A stretch of DNA of 64,000 nt. It comes from Candidatus Poribacteria bacterium (GTDB lineage: Bacteria; Poribacteria; WGA-4E; WGA-3G). Below, one piece after another: positions 25,568-34,181 of this stretch. The translations under genes and the position numbers were made by a program. The notes under the pieces were generated by a model, which was not told the origin of the DNA, did no database searches, and saw nothing but the letters and a program-made list of their open reading frames with translations. Numbering within the stretch: position 1 is the stretch's first letter; each line of letters opens with the position of its first letter. Where the stretch lies: the NCBI GenBank assembly GCA_958295815.1, contig OY282374.1:2686856-2750855 (forward strand), written 5' to 3'.

Positions 25568-25915
25568 ATGATGGAAATGGGTAACTGGCGCGAGTACCAA
25601 ATTGAAAGACTTGCCAATGATCGGGAAGCAGCTATTGACTATCTCCAATTAACATTGGAGGAATACCTCGTTGACGGTGATTTATCTTTCTTTCTGAAGG
25701 GACTCCAGACCTTTGTAGAATCGCAGGGAGGGGTTTCTGAGTTTTCTAAACGCACCAGTATTGAACCTGAAATTTTTATGGAAGCATTATCCGAGGCGAA
25801 TGCTCCACTGCTAGACATGCTCAGGAGCATACTGAACACTCTTGAATGTCGGTTATCAATTGAACCGCAAGTACGTGTGAACACCAGTCTTGAAATCACT
25901 ACGGATTCACCATAA
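25568..25915 (+). CDS. HI1420-type antitoxin-like DNA-binding protein, no toxin partner
   Basis: The 115-aa protein resembles the addiction-module antidote family typified by HI1420 (HigA-like). A first helical part reads A-I-D-Y-L-Q-L-T-L-E-E-Y, then D-L-S-F-F-L-K-G-L. A helix-turn-helix follows: G-G-V-S-E-F-S-K-R-T-S-I then F-M-E-A-L-S-E. The close is L-E-C-R-L-S-I-E-P, very typical of the family. GGGAGG lies before the ATG. The RelE-like toxin usually encoded just upstream is missing; the 325 nt before it hold no plausible frame. It may be a relic, or a free-standing regulator that guards against related toxins. Confidence 0.75.
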   Translation: MMEMGNWREYQIERLANDREAAIDYLQLTLEEYLVDGDLSFFLKGLQTFVESQGGVSEFSKRTSIEPEIFMEALSEANAPLLDMLRSILNTLECRLSIEPQVRVNTSLEITTDSP

Positions 25916-26520
25916 GCATAGAAAGTTATTCACTGTGTCCTTTATACGGATTACTCGGACAATTTAGACTCTGAACTTTCTGCTATCCATCCTCAAACTG
26001 CCCGACATACCATACCCCTCGATTTTCAGCACGATTCACGGAGACTTCACGTAGGTTTTATCCGATGTAGGTGTCACGCGGGTTCGTGGCGTCGGATTAT
26101 TCTATTTCTCCGTGAAATAACAGATGTGAATAATTGATTAACTAATTTTCTAAAGTGAAAACCATTTTTTTTCGGTAACTGACATTTCTTATTGTCTGAA
26201 CCAGGATTTGCAGGATTCAAGGATTTGCAGGATTATATTCTCTTATATTGAAGACTCTCCTTTATAGCATGATCGGAACATTTTTTTTGCTTTGATTACA
26301 CTTTTCTTACTGGGTTTGGTGATCCAAAATTGTATAAATAACGGAAAATTAAATGCTCCCACTCCCTCTGCAAAATTGTGTTGCTTTTTCTAACCATTTA
26401 TCATATAATAAGTTGTATTAAGAATTTTCTAACTGTTGAATATACAAACTCATCTACTTGACGATCCGAAGAACTCGCAAATCAAAAAATAGAACACAGT
26501 ACAATCACTCAAGAGGAAAC
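25916..26520. other. 605-nt gap between antitoxin and PAPS-reductase-like genes
   Basis: This gap holds the right-hand direct repeat (26024-26133). It also holds one copy of a dispersed element containing CAGGATTTGCAGGATT near 26201-26240. The rest is AT-rich with short T-runs. No RNA gene or convincing short gene was seen. Confidence 0.6.
26024..26133. repeat. Right copy of the ~110-bp direct repeat flanking the antitoxin gene
   Basis: Same orientation as the copy at 25351-25460. Conserved blocks include TTTCAGC, CGATTCACG, CGCGGGTTC and AAATAACA, with substitutions between them. The pair encloses the antitoxin gene within about 0.8 kb. Confidence 0.7.
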
Positions 26521-27357
26521 ATGAAACAAACAGTTCGCCATCTACTCGGTCTCTCTGGAGGGAAAGATAGTTCTGCACTTGCCGTTTACATGCGGGACAG
26601 AGTGCCAGAAATGGAATACTTTTTCTCTGACACCGGTAAAGAATTGCCAGAGACTTATGAGTTTTTGGACAAGTTAGAGGCATTCCTTGGCAAACCCATT
26701 GTTCGTCTCAACATGGACATTGATCCTAATAAGAACCGAGATTTTGATCACTGGCTGACACTCTACGGTGGCTTGCTGCCATCATCTCAAGTCCGCTGGT
26801 GCACTGTTGACCTTAAAATCAAACCGTTTGAGGAGTATGTCGGTGAAGACAATGCGTATAACTACATTGCTATCCGTGCCGACGAAGATCGTGTCGGTTA
26901 CAAACCGCTGAAAACCCCCTCTCTCCGCAACATCGAACCCAGGTATCCATTCAAAGAAGACGGTATCACCAAAGAAGATGTCTACCGAATTTTGGAGGAA
27001 AACGGACTCGGTTTACCGGATTATTACAACTGGCGGACACGTTCTGGTTGTTATTTCTGTTTTTTTCAACGCAAATCTGAATGGGTAGGTCTGTTAGAAC
27101 AACATCCAGATCTCTTTGAACTCGCCAAAGAATATGAAAAATTCAATCCAGAGACAGGCGAACGGTTCACATGGTGTCAGGGAGAAAGTTTAGAGGAGTT
27201 GTCACAACCAGAACGGATAGCACAGATTAAGGCAAACACTGAAAAGGCAATGGCATCCAAAAAGACAGCAAAACCGAATCGTCGTCTGATAGAGATCCTC
27301 ACCGATGTTCACGACGACGAGGACGACGAGGAACCGTGTCTAATTTGTCATAAATAA
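26521..27357 (+). CDS. PAPS-reductase-family (N-type ATP pyrophosphatase) protein, DndC-like
   Basis: A P-loop of the PP type, S-G-G-K-D-S, lies at residues 12-17, so it should activate a substrate with ATP. Cysteines are placed as in sulfur-transfer relatives: C94 in R-W-C-T-V-D-L-K, and C177-x-x-C180 followed by F-F-Q-R-K-S-E-W. A second C-x-x-C (274-277) sits at the very end after a run of Asp and Glu. At 278 aa it is shorter than typical DndC. AGAGGAAAC precedes the ATG. The HNH gene follows after 18 nt. True PAPS reductase function is unlikely, as no sulfate genes are near. A nucleic-acid sulfur-modification or defence role is inferred from the partner. Confidence 0.78.
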   Translation: MKQTVRHLLGLSGGKDSSALAVYMRDRVPEMEYFFSDTGKELPETYEFLDKLEAFLGKPIVRLNMDIDPNKNRDFDHWLTLYGGLLPSSQVRWCTVDLKIKPFEEYVGEDNAYNYIAIRADEDRVGYKPLKTPSLRNIEPRYPFKEDGITKEDVYRILEENGLGLPDYYNWRTRSGCYFCFFQRKSEWVGLLEQHPDLFELAKEYEKFNPETGERFTWCQGESLEELSQPERIAQIKANTEKAMASKKTAKPNRRLIEILTDVHDDEDDEEPCLICHK

Positions 27358-27375
27358 TACTCAAAGAAATTACCA

Positions 27376-28266
27376 ATGAACAGAGAACAAATTCGTCAGA
27401 GATTTGAAACACTACAACAATGGAAAAGTGGAGGGGATAGAGCACCACACAAACCGTTGTTGGTTCTGTACGCCATTGGAAAATTGCTTCGCGGTGAAGA
27501 TAGGCTTATTTCTTACACCGATGACATAGAAGAAAACCTTGAGAATTTACTGAAGGAATTTGGACCGAGACGCGATAACTACAACCCACATTTCCCATTT
27601 TGGCGATTACAAAACGATGGAATTTGGGAAGTGCCTGATGCCGATAAAATCCGTCAAACTGCCAGTGGAGATGCTTATATAACCGATCTGAGGAACTACA
27701 ACGTTTCTGGTGGATTTAATGAAACTATCTCTGAGCAGCTTCAAAACGATTCCGAATTAGCTTATGATATAATTCGCAGTTTGTTAGACGCTCACTTTCC
27801 GCATTCATACCACGAAGACATTTTACAAGCCGTTGACATCGAACTCCCACTCCAAGCCTTTGATACGAGAACACGTCCATCTAACTTCCGAAAAGACATC
27901 CTCAGGGCCTACGAGTATAAATGCGCTGTCTGCGGATTCGATGTAAAATTGGGAGATACTCCCGTTGCCCTTGAAGCCTGTCACATCAAATGGCAAAAAG
28001 CTGGTGGTCCTAATGATGCCGTAAATGGGTTGGCTCTCTGCGTCATGCACCATAAGTTATTTGATCGCGGAGCTTTCACACTGTCCAAACGACTTGAAAT
28101 TCTTGTATCTGACGATGCCCATGGAACAAAAGGCTTTCAGGAATGGCTTATGGACTTCCACAGAGAAAAAATAAATTTTCCACAAAGGAAATCCTATTAT
28201 CCGATTGAAGATTATATAAATTGGCATGTTAAAGAAGTGTTTAAAGGGGAATACCGAGAACAGTAG
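27376..28266 (+). CDS. HNH endonuclease of the phosphorothioated-DNA restriction type
   Basis: The N-terminal domain has the signature R-A-P-H-K-P-L-L-V-L-Y-A-I-G-K-L and, later, P-F-W-R-L-Q-N-D-G-I-W-E-V, which I associate with the sulfur-binding domain of ScoMcrA-like type IV restriction enzymes. The C-terminal HNH domain has C183-x-x-C186, H203 in E-A-C-H-I-K-W, N in V-N-G-L-A-L-C, and H-H-K-L-F-D-R-G. It should bind modified DNA and cut nearby. It is probably co-transcribed with the PAPS-reductase-like gene. Having a possible sulfur-modifying enzyme beside an enzyme that attacks sulfur-modified DNA is unusual. The sulfur-binding assignment is from memory of the family pattern. Confidence 0.8.
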   Translation: MNREQIRQRFETLQQWKSGGDRAPHKPLLVLYAIGKLLRGEDRLISYTDDIEENLENLLKEFGPRRDNYNPHFPFWRLQNDGIWEVPDADKIRQTASGDAYITDLRNYNVSGGFNETISEQLQNDSELAYDIIRSLLDAHFPHSYHEDILQAVDIELPLQAFDTRTRPSNFRKDILRAYEYKCAVCGFDVKLGDTPVALEACHIKWQKAGGPNDAVNGLALCVMHHKLFDRGAFTLSKRLEILVSDDAHGTKGFQEWLMDFHREKINFPQRKSYYPIEDYINWHVKEVFKGEYREQ

Positions 28267-29627
28267 CCAATCCTATCAATTTGCCCTCCACTGGAGTGTG
28301 GAACAGTCGGTTATTGATGGAATTCAGCCTGTTGTGTTATAGGTGAGAATCGCACCGAGAGGAGTTTCTATAGATGGTTGGCAGCTACGTAGGTTGGGTT
28401 AAACGCAGTGAACCCAACATAACAACTCCGACAGCAAAATAACACTTCGGGATTACTAACAATCACCTCAATCCTTGAATCCCGTAAATCCGGGTTCAGA
28501 CAATCCACAGACAACATATCAATTGGATGAGCGAAACACGACACAAACTGCTACACTGCAAGGACACTATCTGTAGCACTTTCTATAGCGTTATCTATAG
28601 CACATTCACCGCACTTTCTATAGCATTATTTATGCGTAACCACCGCACTTTCTATAGCACTATCTGTAGCACAACTATGAAATATCACTGAAAAGACACA
28701 CCAAAACACGCTTAATTCGTGTCATCCATGAAGTCACGATTCAGGCAATCTACGACAACCACTACTATTAAATTTTCATAGCAAATTTCATAGCACCTCT
28801 CACACAAGCCTCTCCCAAAACCGCCATAAACCCAGTTACCACGTAGCTTCATACCTCTTTATTAATTTCTCACATTTCCCATTTTGCTATGAAAACTATG
28901 AAATTAGACACACACCCACATCCCATAACTCATACCCGACAACCATTTCGCTTAAGAAAACCTGATTACACACATATCGCCCCTCTGGGGCTATATTGGT
29001 GTCGTCCATATCTTTCTATACACATTCCGCCCCTCTGGGGCTAAGAACATCCTGTTTCACATGAACTCGGACACCTCCCGTACAGCATATTAGCATTCAA
29101 GGGTAAGGACTTCCTCGTTTCACAATGAACTTGGTCGAGAGATGGTGTCGATTAGACGGATGATGTCCTCTGGGGCTAAGGACCCCATGTTTCACAATGA
29201 ACGGTAAAATCCGTGAAATCTGCTAAATCCGCCTAATCCGCGATTCAGACGATATGTCACTGACTCCCACATCCTGAAAATCCTTGAATCCCGTAAATCC
29301 GGGTTCAGACAATTACAACTGACTGCTGACTGCTACAAACAATTCCCAGTTGACATCTCTAACCGGATATGATAATATTTTTTCACTCGTGGGGATTATG
29401 AGTCTCCGAAGGAGAAGCGGCTTTTGAGTAGGGGAACGGTGATGTGCTTGGTGGTTTCGATTTTGAGGTGAACGCGCCAAAAGATCGAAAATGAGTTTGA
29501 TGGCTTTCAACTGTCAACCATCAGCCTTCGGCAGTTGTCCAATACGCTTTTCTTTAAAGGAAAATCATCCACGCAAAACACTGACCGCTGACTGCTGACT
29601 GCTGACAACTGAATAAGGAGTTCACAC
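28267..29627. other. 1.36-kb repeat-rich non-coding region
   Basis: No gene is supported here. From left to right it holds: a GTAGGTTGGGTT...AACCCAAC palindrome near 28399-28424; a CCCGTAAATCCGGG hairpin element near 28484 and again near 29290; the phased CTATAGC array at 28571-28670; two CGCCCCTCTGGGGCTA palindromes at about 28977-28993 and 29028-29043; three degenerate copies of a unit containing GTTTCACAATGAAC (about 29040-29210); and short runs of CTGACTGCTGAC. It looks like an accumulation site for dispersed repeats at the edge of the accessory region. Confidence 0.7.
28571..28670. repeat. Helically phased CTATAGC/CTGTAGC array
   Basis: CT(A/G)TAGC heptamers start at 28571, 28583, 28595, 28618, 28652 and 28664. 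The steps of 12, 12, 23, 34 and 12 bp are close to whole multiples of one helical turn. CTATAG is itself palindromic. The spacing suggests binding sites on one DNA face or a degenerate iteron array. Confidence 0.55.
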
Positions 29628-30362
29628 ATGACAGGTGAAGAAAAATTTCAGGTGGATCTTGAGGGGTATCTCGTTATCAAGAACGTCTTGACCGATGATG
29701 AGGTCGCTGAGATGAACGCTATTATCGACAGTGGTGATCGTCAGGGACCGCCGAGTCTTTGGGGTGAGCCGTTTAAACGACTGATTGATCATCCGAAAAT
29801 TCTGCCGTATCTCATAGACTTGCTGGGTCCGCATGTGCGTCTGGATCACGATTACTCGCTTTTCATGGAGAAAGGTCAAGGACGCGGTGGGTTACACGGC
29901 GGTGAGGATGGTGGACGTGCGGGTGGACACGTCGGTGATCACTGGTACAAGTACCGAGACGGGTACATGCGTAACGGACTGTCCGTGATGACATATAATC
30001 TGGCGGATGCTCCGGCAGGTGCAGGCGGGTTCGCCTGTATTCCGGGAAGCCATAAGAGCAACTTCGCGCCTGAAATCCCGACAGAGGTACGCCGATTTGA
30101 GCGTCCAGCACACTACGTCGTCCAGCCGCCTGTTGAAGCGGGAGATGTGCTATTCTTCACGGAAGCACTCATTCATGGAACGATGCCTTGGACAGCGGAT
30201 CATGAACGGCGCTCGTTACTCTATAAATACAGTCCGGGGCATTCAGCATGGTCGGAAAATTATTATGACATCAGTAAATATAGTGGATTGACAGAGCAAC
30301 AGAAACGGATGCTGATGCCACCCTCAATCGGTAGAAGACCTCGGGTTATTGAGTCAGAATAA
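29628..30362 (+). CDS. Phytanoyl-CoA dioxygenase (PhyH) family protein, copy 1
   Basis: The 244-aa protein has the PhyH/2-oxoglutarate oxygenase layout. The N-terminus is E-G-Y-L-V-I-K-N-V-L-T-D-D-E-V. The core is G-F-A-C-I-P-G-S-H-K-S-N-F, followed by A-G-D-V-L-F-F-T-E-A-L-I-H-G-T-M-P-W with the distal His, and R-R-S-L-L-Y-K-Y with the 2-oxoglutarate Arg. At the proximal iron site, where H-x-D is normal, it reads L-H-G-G-E-D. That leaves H-x-G as in some 2OG halogenases, unless the nearby acidic residues serve. GGAG precedes the ATG. A close paralogue follows 144 nt downstream. Substrate unknown. Confidence 0.85.
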   Translation: MTGEEKFQVDLEGYLVIKNVLTDDEVAEMNAIIDSGDRQGPPSLWGEPFKRLIDHPKILPYLIDLLGPHVRLDHDYSLFMEKGQGRGGLHGGEDGGRAGGHVGDHWYKYRDGYMRNGLSVMTYNLADAPAGAGGFACIPGSHKSNFAPEIPTEVRRFERPAHYVVQPPVEAGDVLFFTEALIHGTMPWTADHERRSLLYKYSPGHSAWSENYYDISKYSGLTEQQKRMLMPPSIGRRPRVIESE

Positions 30363-30506
30363 AACGTTGTCAGAACCAGGATTCACAGGATTTAAGGATT
30401 TGCAGGATAGGATACAAATCGGACAGTATCTTAGTTTCCGTAGGTTGGGTTGAACTGAAACCCAAATGAACTGACAGCTGAAAGCCAAAAGAAAGGAGTA
30501 TCTCCC

Positions 30507-31241
30507 ATGACAGGTGAAGAAAAATTTCAGGTGGATCTTGAAGGGTATCTCGTTATCAAGAACGTCTTGACCGATGATGAAGTCGCTGAAATGAACGACA
30601 TTATCGATAACACAGAACGCCAAGGACCGCCAAGTCTTTGGGGTGAACCGTTTAAGCGACTTATTGATCATCCGAAAATCCTGCCGTATCTCCTCCATCT
30701 ATTGGGTCCCCACGTCCGTTTAGATCACGACTATGCCATCTTCATGGATGAAGGGCAGAAAGGCGGTAGATTGCATGGGGGTGAAGATGGTGGTAGACCT
30801 GGTGGTACTGAAGGGGATCACTGGTATAAATATCGTGATGGTATTATGCGAAACGGGTTATCTGTGATGACGTATAATTTAGCAGACGCGCCTTCCGGTG
30901 CAGGTGGGTTTGCTTGTATACCAGGGAGTCACAAGAGCAATTTCTTGCGGGATATTCCGTATGACGTGAGGAACTTCGAGCGTCCTGCCCATTACGTTGC
31001 ACAACCTGCTGTCGAAGCCGGTGATGTGCTATTCTTCACGGAGGCACTGGTGCATGGGACAATGCCTTGGACGGCAAAACACCGACGGCGTGCGATGCTC
31101 TTTAAATACAGTCCCGGACACTCGTCATGGTCAGAACGATATTACGATGTCAGCAAATACGGCGAGTTAACTGAACAGCAGAAACGGATGCTTTTGCCAC
31201 CGTCAATTGGTAATCGTCCTAAAGTCGTAGAAGTAGGCTAA
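30507..31241 (+). CDS. Phytanoyl-CoA dioxygenase (PhyH) family protein, copy 2
   Basis: This has the same length and layout as copy 1, with the same L-H-G-G-E-D at the proximal iron site and A-L-V-H-G-T-M-P-W at the distal one. The first hundred or so bases of the two genes are almost identical, including third positions. The rest has diverged at many silent and some coding sites, for example A-P-E-I-P-T-E-V against L-R-D-I-P-Y-D-V. GGAG precedes the ATG. The duplicated start suggests gene conversion or strong constraint. It may act on a different substrate from its twin. Confidence 0.85.
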   Translation: MTGEEKFQVDLEGYLVIKNVLTDDEVAEMNDIIDNTERQGPPSLWGEPFKRLIDHPKILPYLLHLLGPHVRLDHDYAIFMDEGQKGGRLHGGEDGGRPGGTEGDHWYKYRDGIMRNGLSVMTYNLADAPSGAGGFACIPGSHKSNFLRDIPYDVRNFERPAHYVAQPAVEAGDVLFFTEALVHGTMPWTAKHRRRAMLFKYSPGHSSWSERYYDVSKYGELTEQQKRMLLPPSIGNRPKVVEVG

Positions 31242-31323
31242 TCTCGGAATAGATTGATAAAATTTCTCTAAGAACGTGCGATGAATCCCCTACCACAAAC
31301 CGTGCATCTGAAAAGGGATGTAA

Positions 31324-32490
31324 ATGTCGAATATCCAACTTACCGGAAACCAGAGTGATTTTCTCAAAATCGTCGTCGCAGCGGCAGGTCGCGGTGATCT
31401 TGAGACCGTCCGCCAATTGGTTGACGACAAGCCTGCTTGGATTCACACCGTCGGTTCGCACGGTCGGACGATGCTGTGGGAAGCCGCATATCGGGGTCGG
31501 TTGGAAGTTGTCCGGTTTCTGCTTGAACGGGGTGCTGATATAAATCTGCCGGGTTGCTATCATATCCAGCACCGAATTGAGATAACTCCCTACTGCGTTG
31601 CACGGTATGAAGGACGCTACCTTGTAGCGGATTATCTGCTTCAGCACGGGGCGACAATCGACATTCACACCGCTGCCTACCTCGGAGATTACGACACCGT
31701 TCGTTCGCACCTTGATAACGACCCAGGTATCGTCAACAAAGGATACCTTCAGGCAGTGATGCTGCCGTCTGGAGGACCTAACTCTTTTGAGCATCGAGAA
31801 ACGGCGTGGGCAACCCCGCTCTGCTATGCTATCAGGAGCAAAAACCCTGCAATCGTTGAGTTGCTCATCTCGCGGGGTGCGGAAATCAAACCCTATAGTG
31901 AACGTTTCCTGGATTATGCCGCATCAGACGAGCGACTGGAGATCGCCAAGTTATTGCTTGAAAATGGGGCAGATCCGAGCAAGGCACCGCGTATCTTGGA
32001 CGACGGTTCGGAAATAAGTGTACTATTCAAGCGTCACGGGATCCCACCCAAAGACATAAACGCCCAAGGCGATATGGGCTGGCCACCACTTGTTTACGCC
32101 TGCCGTGGCGACAACGGTGAACATCCGGACGAAGTTCAGAGGCTTTTGGATCTCGGTGCCGATATCGATGTTCGGAATCATAAAGGGAAAACGGCATTGT
32201 ATTACGCTGCAAAGGCGGGTTTCCTCAAGGTTATCAACCTCCTCATCGAAAAGGGTGCGACTGTTGATGCCACCGACCATGATGGTGAAACCCCGTTATT
32301 TGAAGCGATCCGATCTACAATAAAAGACGGCGAAAAACAGTTGGCAGCGTTGGAAGCACTACTCGTCAAAGGTGCGAATCCAAATCATAGGAATAACAAA
32401 GGTTTGACCCCGCTGCAAGTGGCAAGGCGGATGCGAAGGGTAGAAAAGGAAAAAGTTGTCGAATTGTTGCAAGCATATAGTGCCGTTTAG
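31324..32490 (+). CDS. Ankyrin-repeat protein
   Basis: The 388 residues are built of about nine or ten ankyrin repeats, for example G-R-T-M-L-W-E-A-A-Y-R-G-R-L-E-V-V-R-F-L then L-E-R-G-A-D-I-N, and later G-K-T-A-L-Y-Y-A-A-K-A-G-F-L-K-V. Some repeats are degenerate. There is no signal peptide, so it should be a cytoplasmic protein-binding scaffold. Ankyrin proteins are often expanded in host-associated bacteria, which would fit a symbiont. It ends 11 nt before the acetyltransferase gene, so the two are co-transcribed. Confidence 0.88.
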   Translation: MSNIQLTGNQSDFLKIVVAAAGRGDLETVRQLVDDKPAWIHTVGSHGRTMLWEAAYRGRLEVVRFLLERGADINLPGCYHIQHRIEITPYCVARYEGRYLVADYLLQHGATIDIHTAAYLGDYDTVRSHLDNDPGIVNKGYLQAVMLPSGGPNSFEHRETAWATPLCYAIRSKNPAIVELLISRGAEIKPYSERFLDYAASDERLEIAKLLLENGADPSKAPRILDDGSEISVLFKRHGIPPKDINAQGDMGWPPLVYACRGDNGEHPDEVQRLLDLGADIDVRNHKGKTALYYAAKAGFLKVINLLIEKGATVDATDHDGETPLFEAIRSTIKDGEKQLAALEALLVKGANPNHRNNKGLTPLQVARRMRRVEKEKVVELLQAYSAV

Positions 32491-32501
32491 GTAGCCAGGA
32501 A

Positions 32502-33233
32502 ATGAAAACACCTTACACACGCGAAAAACTCACTCAAGACTTTACCGATCTCGGTATCGAAAAAGGGGATACACTTTTTATCCATTCGTCCTTCAAGAGT
32601 CTCGGACCCGTTGAAGGTGGGGCGGGTGCGGTCATCTCTGCTTTGGAAGATGCGGTCGGACGGGATGGGCTGATTCTGATGCCGTCATTCAGTCTTTTAC
32701 CGAGTCGGGATGAACGGATACAAGCATGGAATATTGAGAGGACACCTTCCACGGTCGGATGGTTGACGGAATACTTTCGGCAGATGTCGGATACCTTTCG
32801 CTCTGATCACTATTCTCACGCCATTGCGGCGCGTGGGAAGCGTGCAAAGGCGTTTGTGGCAGATCATCGACGACGTGAAGGCTATGAATCCCCGTGGGAT
32901 CAATATCCTTGGGGAAAAACTTACGGCACACACTCCCCGATGTTTCGTGCCTATGAAGCCGGTGCTAAACTTCTCATGATCGGTGTTGACTATGAGTCTT
33001 CCACTTATGCGCATCTTGTTGAGGTGATTCATTGGAACAGATGCCTCGCTGAAGATCAAGAGGCGGAATATCTTCGACTGGAGCGGAAAGAACTTGGCGC
33101 ATTTTGGGATGCGCACGGTCAGTTAAAACGAGGAATGGTGGGAGATGCAGTGTGTCGGTTGTTTCGGATTAAGGATTATGTAGATACGCTTGTAGAAGAA
33201 GTAGAGTGGAATCCTCGACCGTATGTGATATAG
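32502..33233 (+). CDS. AAC(3)-family N-acetyltransferase
   Basis: The 243-aa protein has the Antibiotic_NAT fold: G-D-T-L-F-I-H-S-S-F-K-S-L-G-P-V-E-G-G-A, then L-I-L-M-P-S-F-S, a conserved His in S-H-A-I-A-A-R-G-K, and a second region S-P-M-F-R-A-Y-E-A-G-A-K-L-L-M-I-G-V. Enzymes of this family move acetyl from acetyl-CoA to amines, including the 3-amino group of aminoglycosides, but many chromosomal members (YokD-like) have other substrates. Nothing here points to antibiotic resistance. It follows the ankyrin gene by 11 nt. Confidence 0.83.
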   Translation: MKTPYTREKLTQDFTDLGIEKGDTLFIHSSFKSLGPVEGGAGAVISALEDAVGRDGLILMPSFSLLPSRDERIQAWNIERTPSTVGWLTEYFRQMSDTFRSDHYSHAIAARGKRAKAFVADHRRREGYESPWDQYPWGKTYGTHSPMFRAYEAGAKLLMIGVDYESSTYAHLVEVIHWNRCLAEDQEAEYLRLERKELGAFWDAHGQLKRGMVGDAVCRLFRIKDYVDTLVEEVEWNPRPYVI

Positions 33234-33581
33234 GTTGGCTGTCGGCAGTCAGCGGTCAGCGGTCAGTATTTATCTGAATCGCGGATTTATCAGATTACAC
33301 AGATTTCGCAGATTTTAAGGGCATCATCTCCGCTGGCGAGGTATCCTAACCTCGCCTAACTTATAACCTATAACCTACAACACAATAGAACATGTTTCAT
33401 GCAAAATCCAATCAACTGCGACAAACATTAGCTTATAACTTAATGTTTCTTGTAAATACTTCAGTCCACGGTAGTGCGTTTTGAGATCTAAGACGCTAAA
33501 GTCAGTGTTTTGTATTGGTAAAGCGAGGAGAAAAACACGCGCAATGAAGTGCGCTATTACAAACCTAAGGAGGATATACGC
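33234..33581. other. 348-nt intergenic region
   Basis: It holds short GGTCAGCGGTCAG repeats, one copy of the TCTGAATCGCGGATTTATC dispersed element near 33275, and a CTGGCGAGGTATCCTAACCTCGCC palindrome near 33332-33356. The last part supplies the AAGGAGG of the next gene. No gene was seen. Confidence 0.6.
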
Positions 33582-34181
33582 ATGAAATATATGCGGTTGT
33601 TATTGATTCAATGTGTCCTGCTTGTATTGGGATTGGTCGGTTATTGCATTGCTACTGAGATTGGCTTTGAAGCCGAAGATGCAGATGAAATTGTAGCAAT
33701 CATGGAAATTTATGAAGATAAGGAAGCTTCAGGCGGTATGTATATATCGGCGGGAAAGGGCGGGGGTGGTCGCCACCCCGGTAAAGCCGATTTCGTGATT
33801 AACGTTAGAACACCCGGTCAGTACACGATGTGGGGGCGGGTGATTGCCCAAGATACGGCGAAGGACTCTTTCCATGTCACAGTCGATCAGAAGAAAAGTC
33901 CACAACCGGGTGATGCCGACATGATCTGGGATACAGGTCAGCATCAGGAGTGGACGTGGGCAAAAGTAAAATGGCGCGAAAAGGATCCGTTGACCTTTGA
34001 TTTGAAACCGGGGAAACATACCGTTACATTTTGGTCTAGGGAAGGCGATACCCGTTTGGATGCCGTTTACATGGCAATAGACCCCAACGCTGTCCCCAAA
34101 CTACCGAATGAAATTGAGGGTTTTGCTGTGCATCCCCGGAATCGCTTAACGACAACTTGGGCGGAGCTAAAAAAACGGTAG
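33582..34181 (+). CDS. Secreted carbohydrate-binding-module-like protein, 199 aa
   Basis: A signal peptide (residues 1-24) follows a strong AAGGAGG and the ATG at 33582. The mature part starts I-G-F-E-A-E-D-A-D and contains G-G-G-G-R-H-P-G-K-A-D-F-V-I-N-V, then Y-T-M-W-G-R-V, and a strand pattern with L-D-A-V-Y-M-A-I-D-P. This is like the galactose-binding/CBM6-35 jelly roll, where E-A-E-D opens the fold. The C-terminal tail R-L-T-T-T-W-A-E-L-K-K-R matches the tails of the two LamG proteins here. No catalytic site seen. A glycan-binding surface protein is the best guess. Confidence 0.75.
   Translation: MKYMRLLLIQCVLLVLGLVGYCIATEIGFEAEDADEIVAIMEIYEDKEASGGMYISAGKGGGGRHPGKADFVINVRTPGQYTMWGRVIAQDTAKDSFHVTVDQKKSPQPGDADMIWDTGQHQEWTWAKVKWREKDPLTFDLKPGKHTVTFWSREGDTRLDAVYMAIDPNAVPKLPNEIEGFAVHPRNRLTTTWAELKKR

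Noticed and set aside
26521..28266. Complete Dnd phosphorothioation system
   Set aside because: Only one DndC-like protein is present; dndA, dndB, dndD and dndE are absent from the window.
31219..31794. 191-aa minus-strand frame opposite the ankyrin gene
   Set aside because: It overlaps a clear ankyrin-repeat gene and shows no domain of its own.
32502..33233. Aminoglycoside-resistance gene
   Set aside because: The family is right, but chromosomal members often have other substrates and the context gives no hint of resistance.
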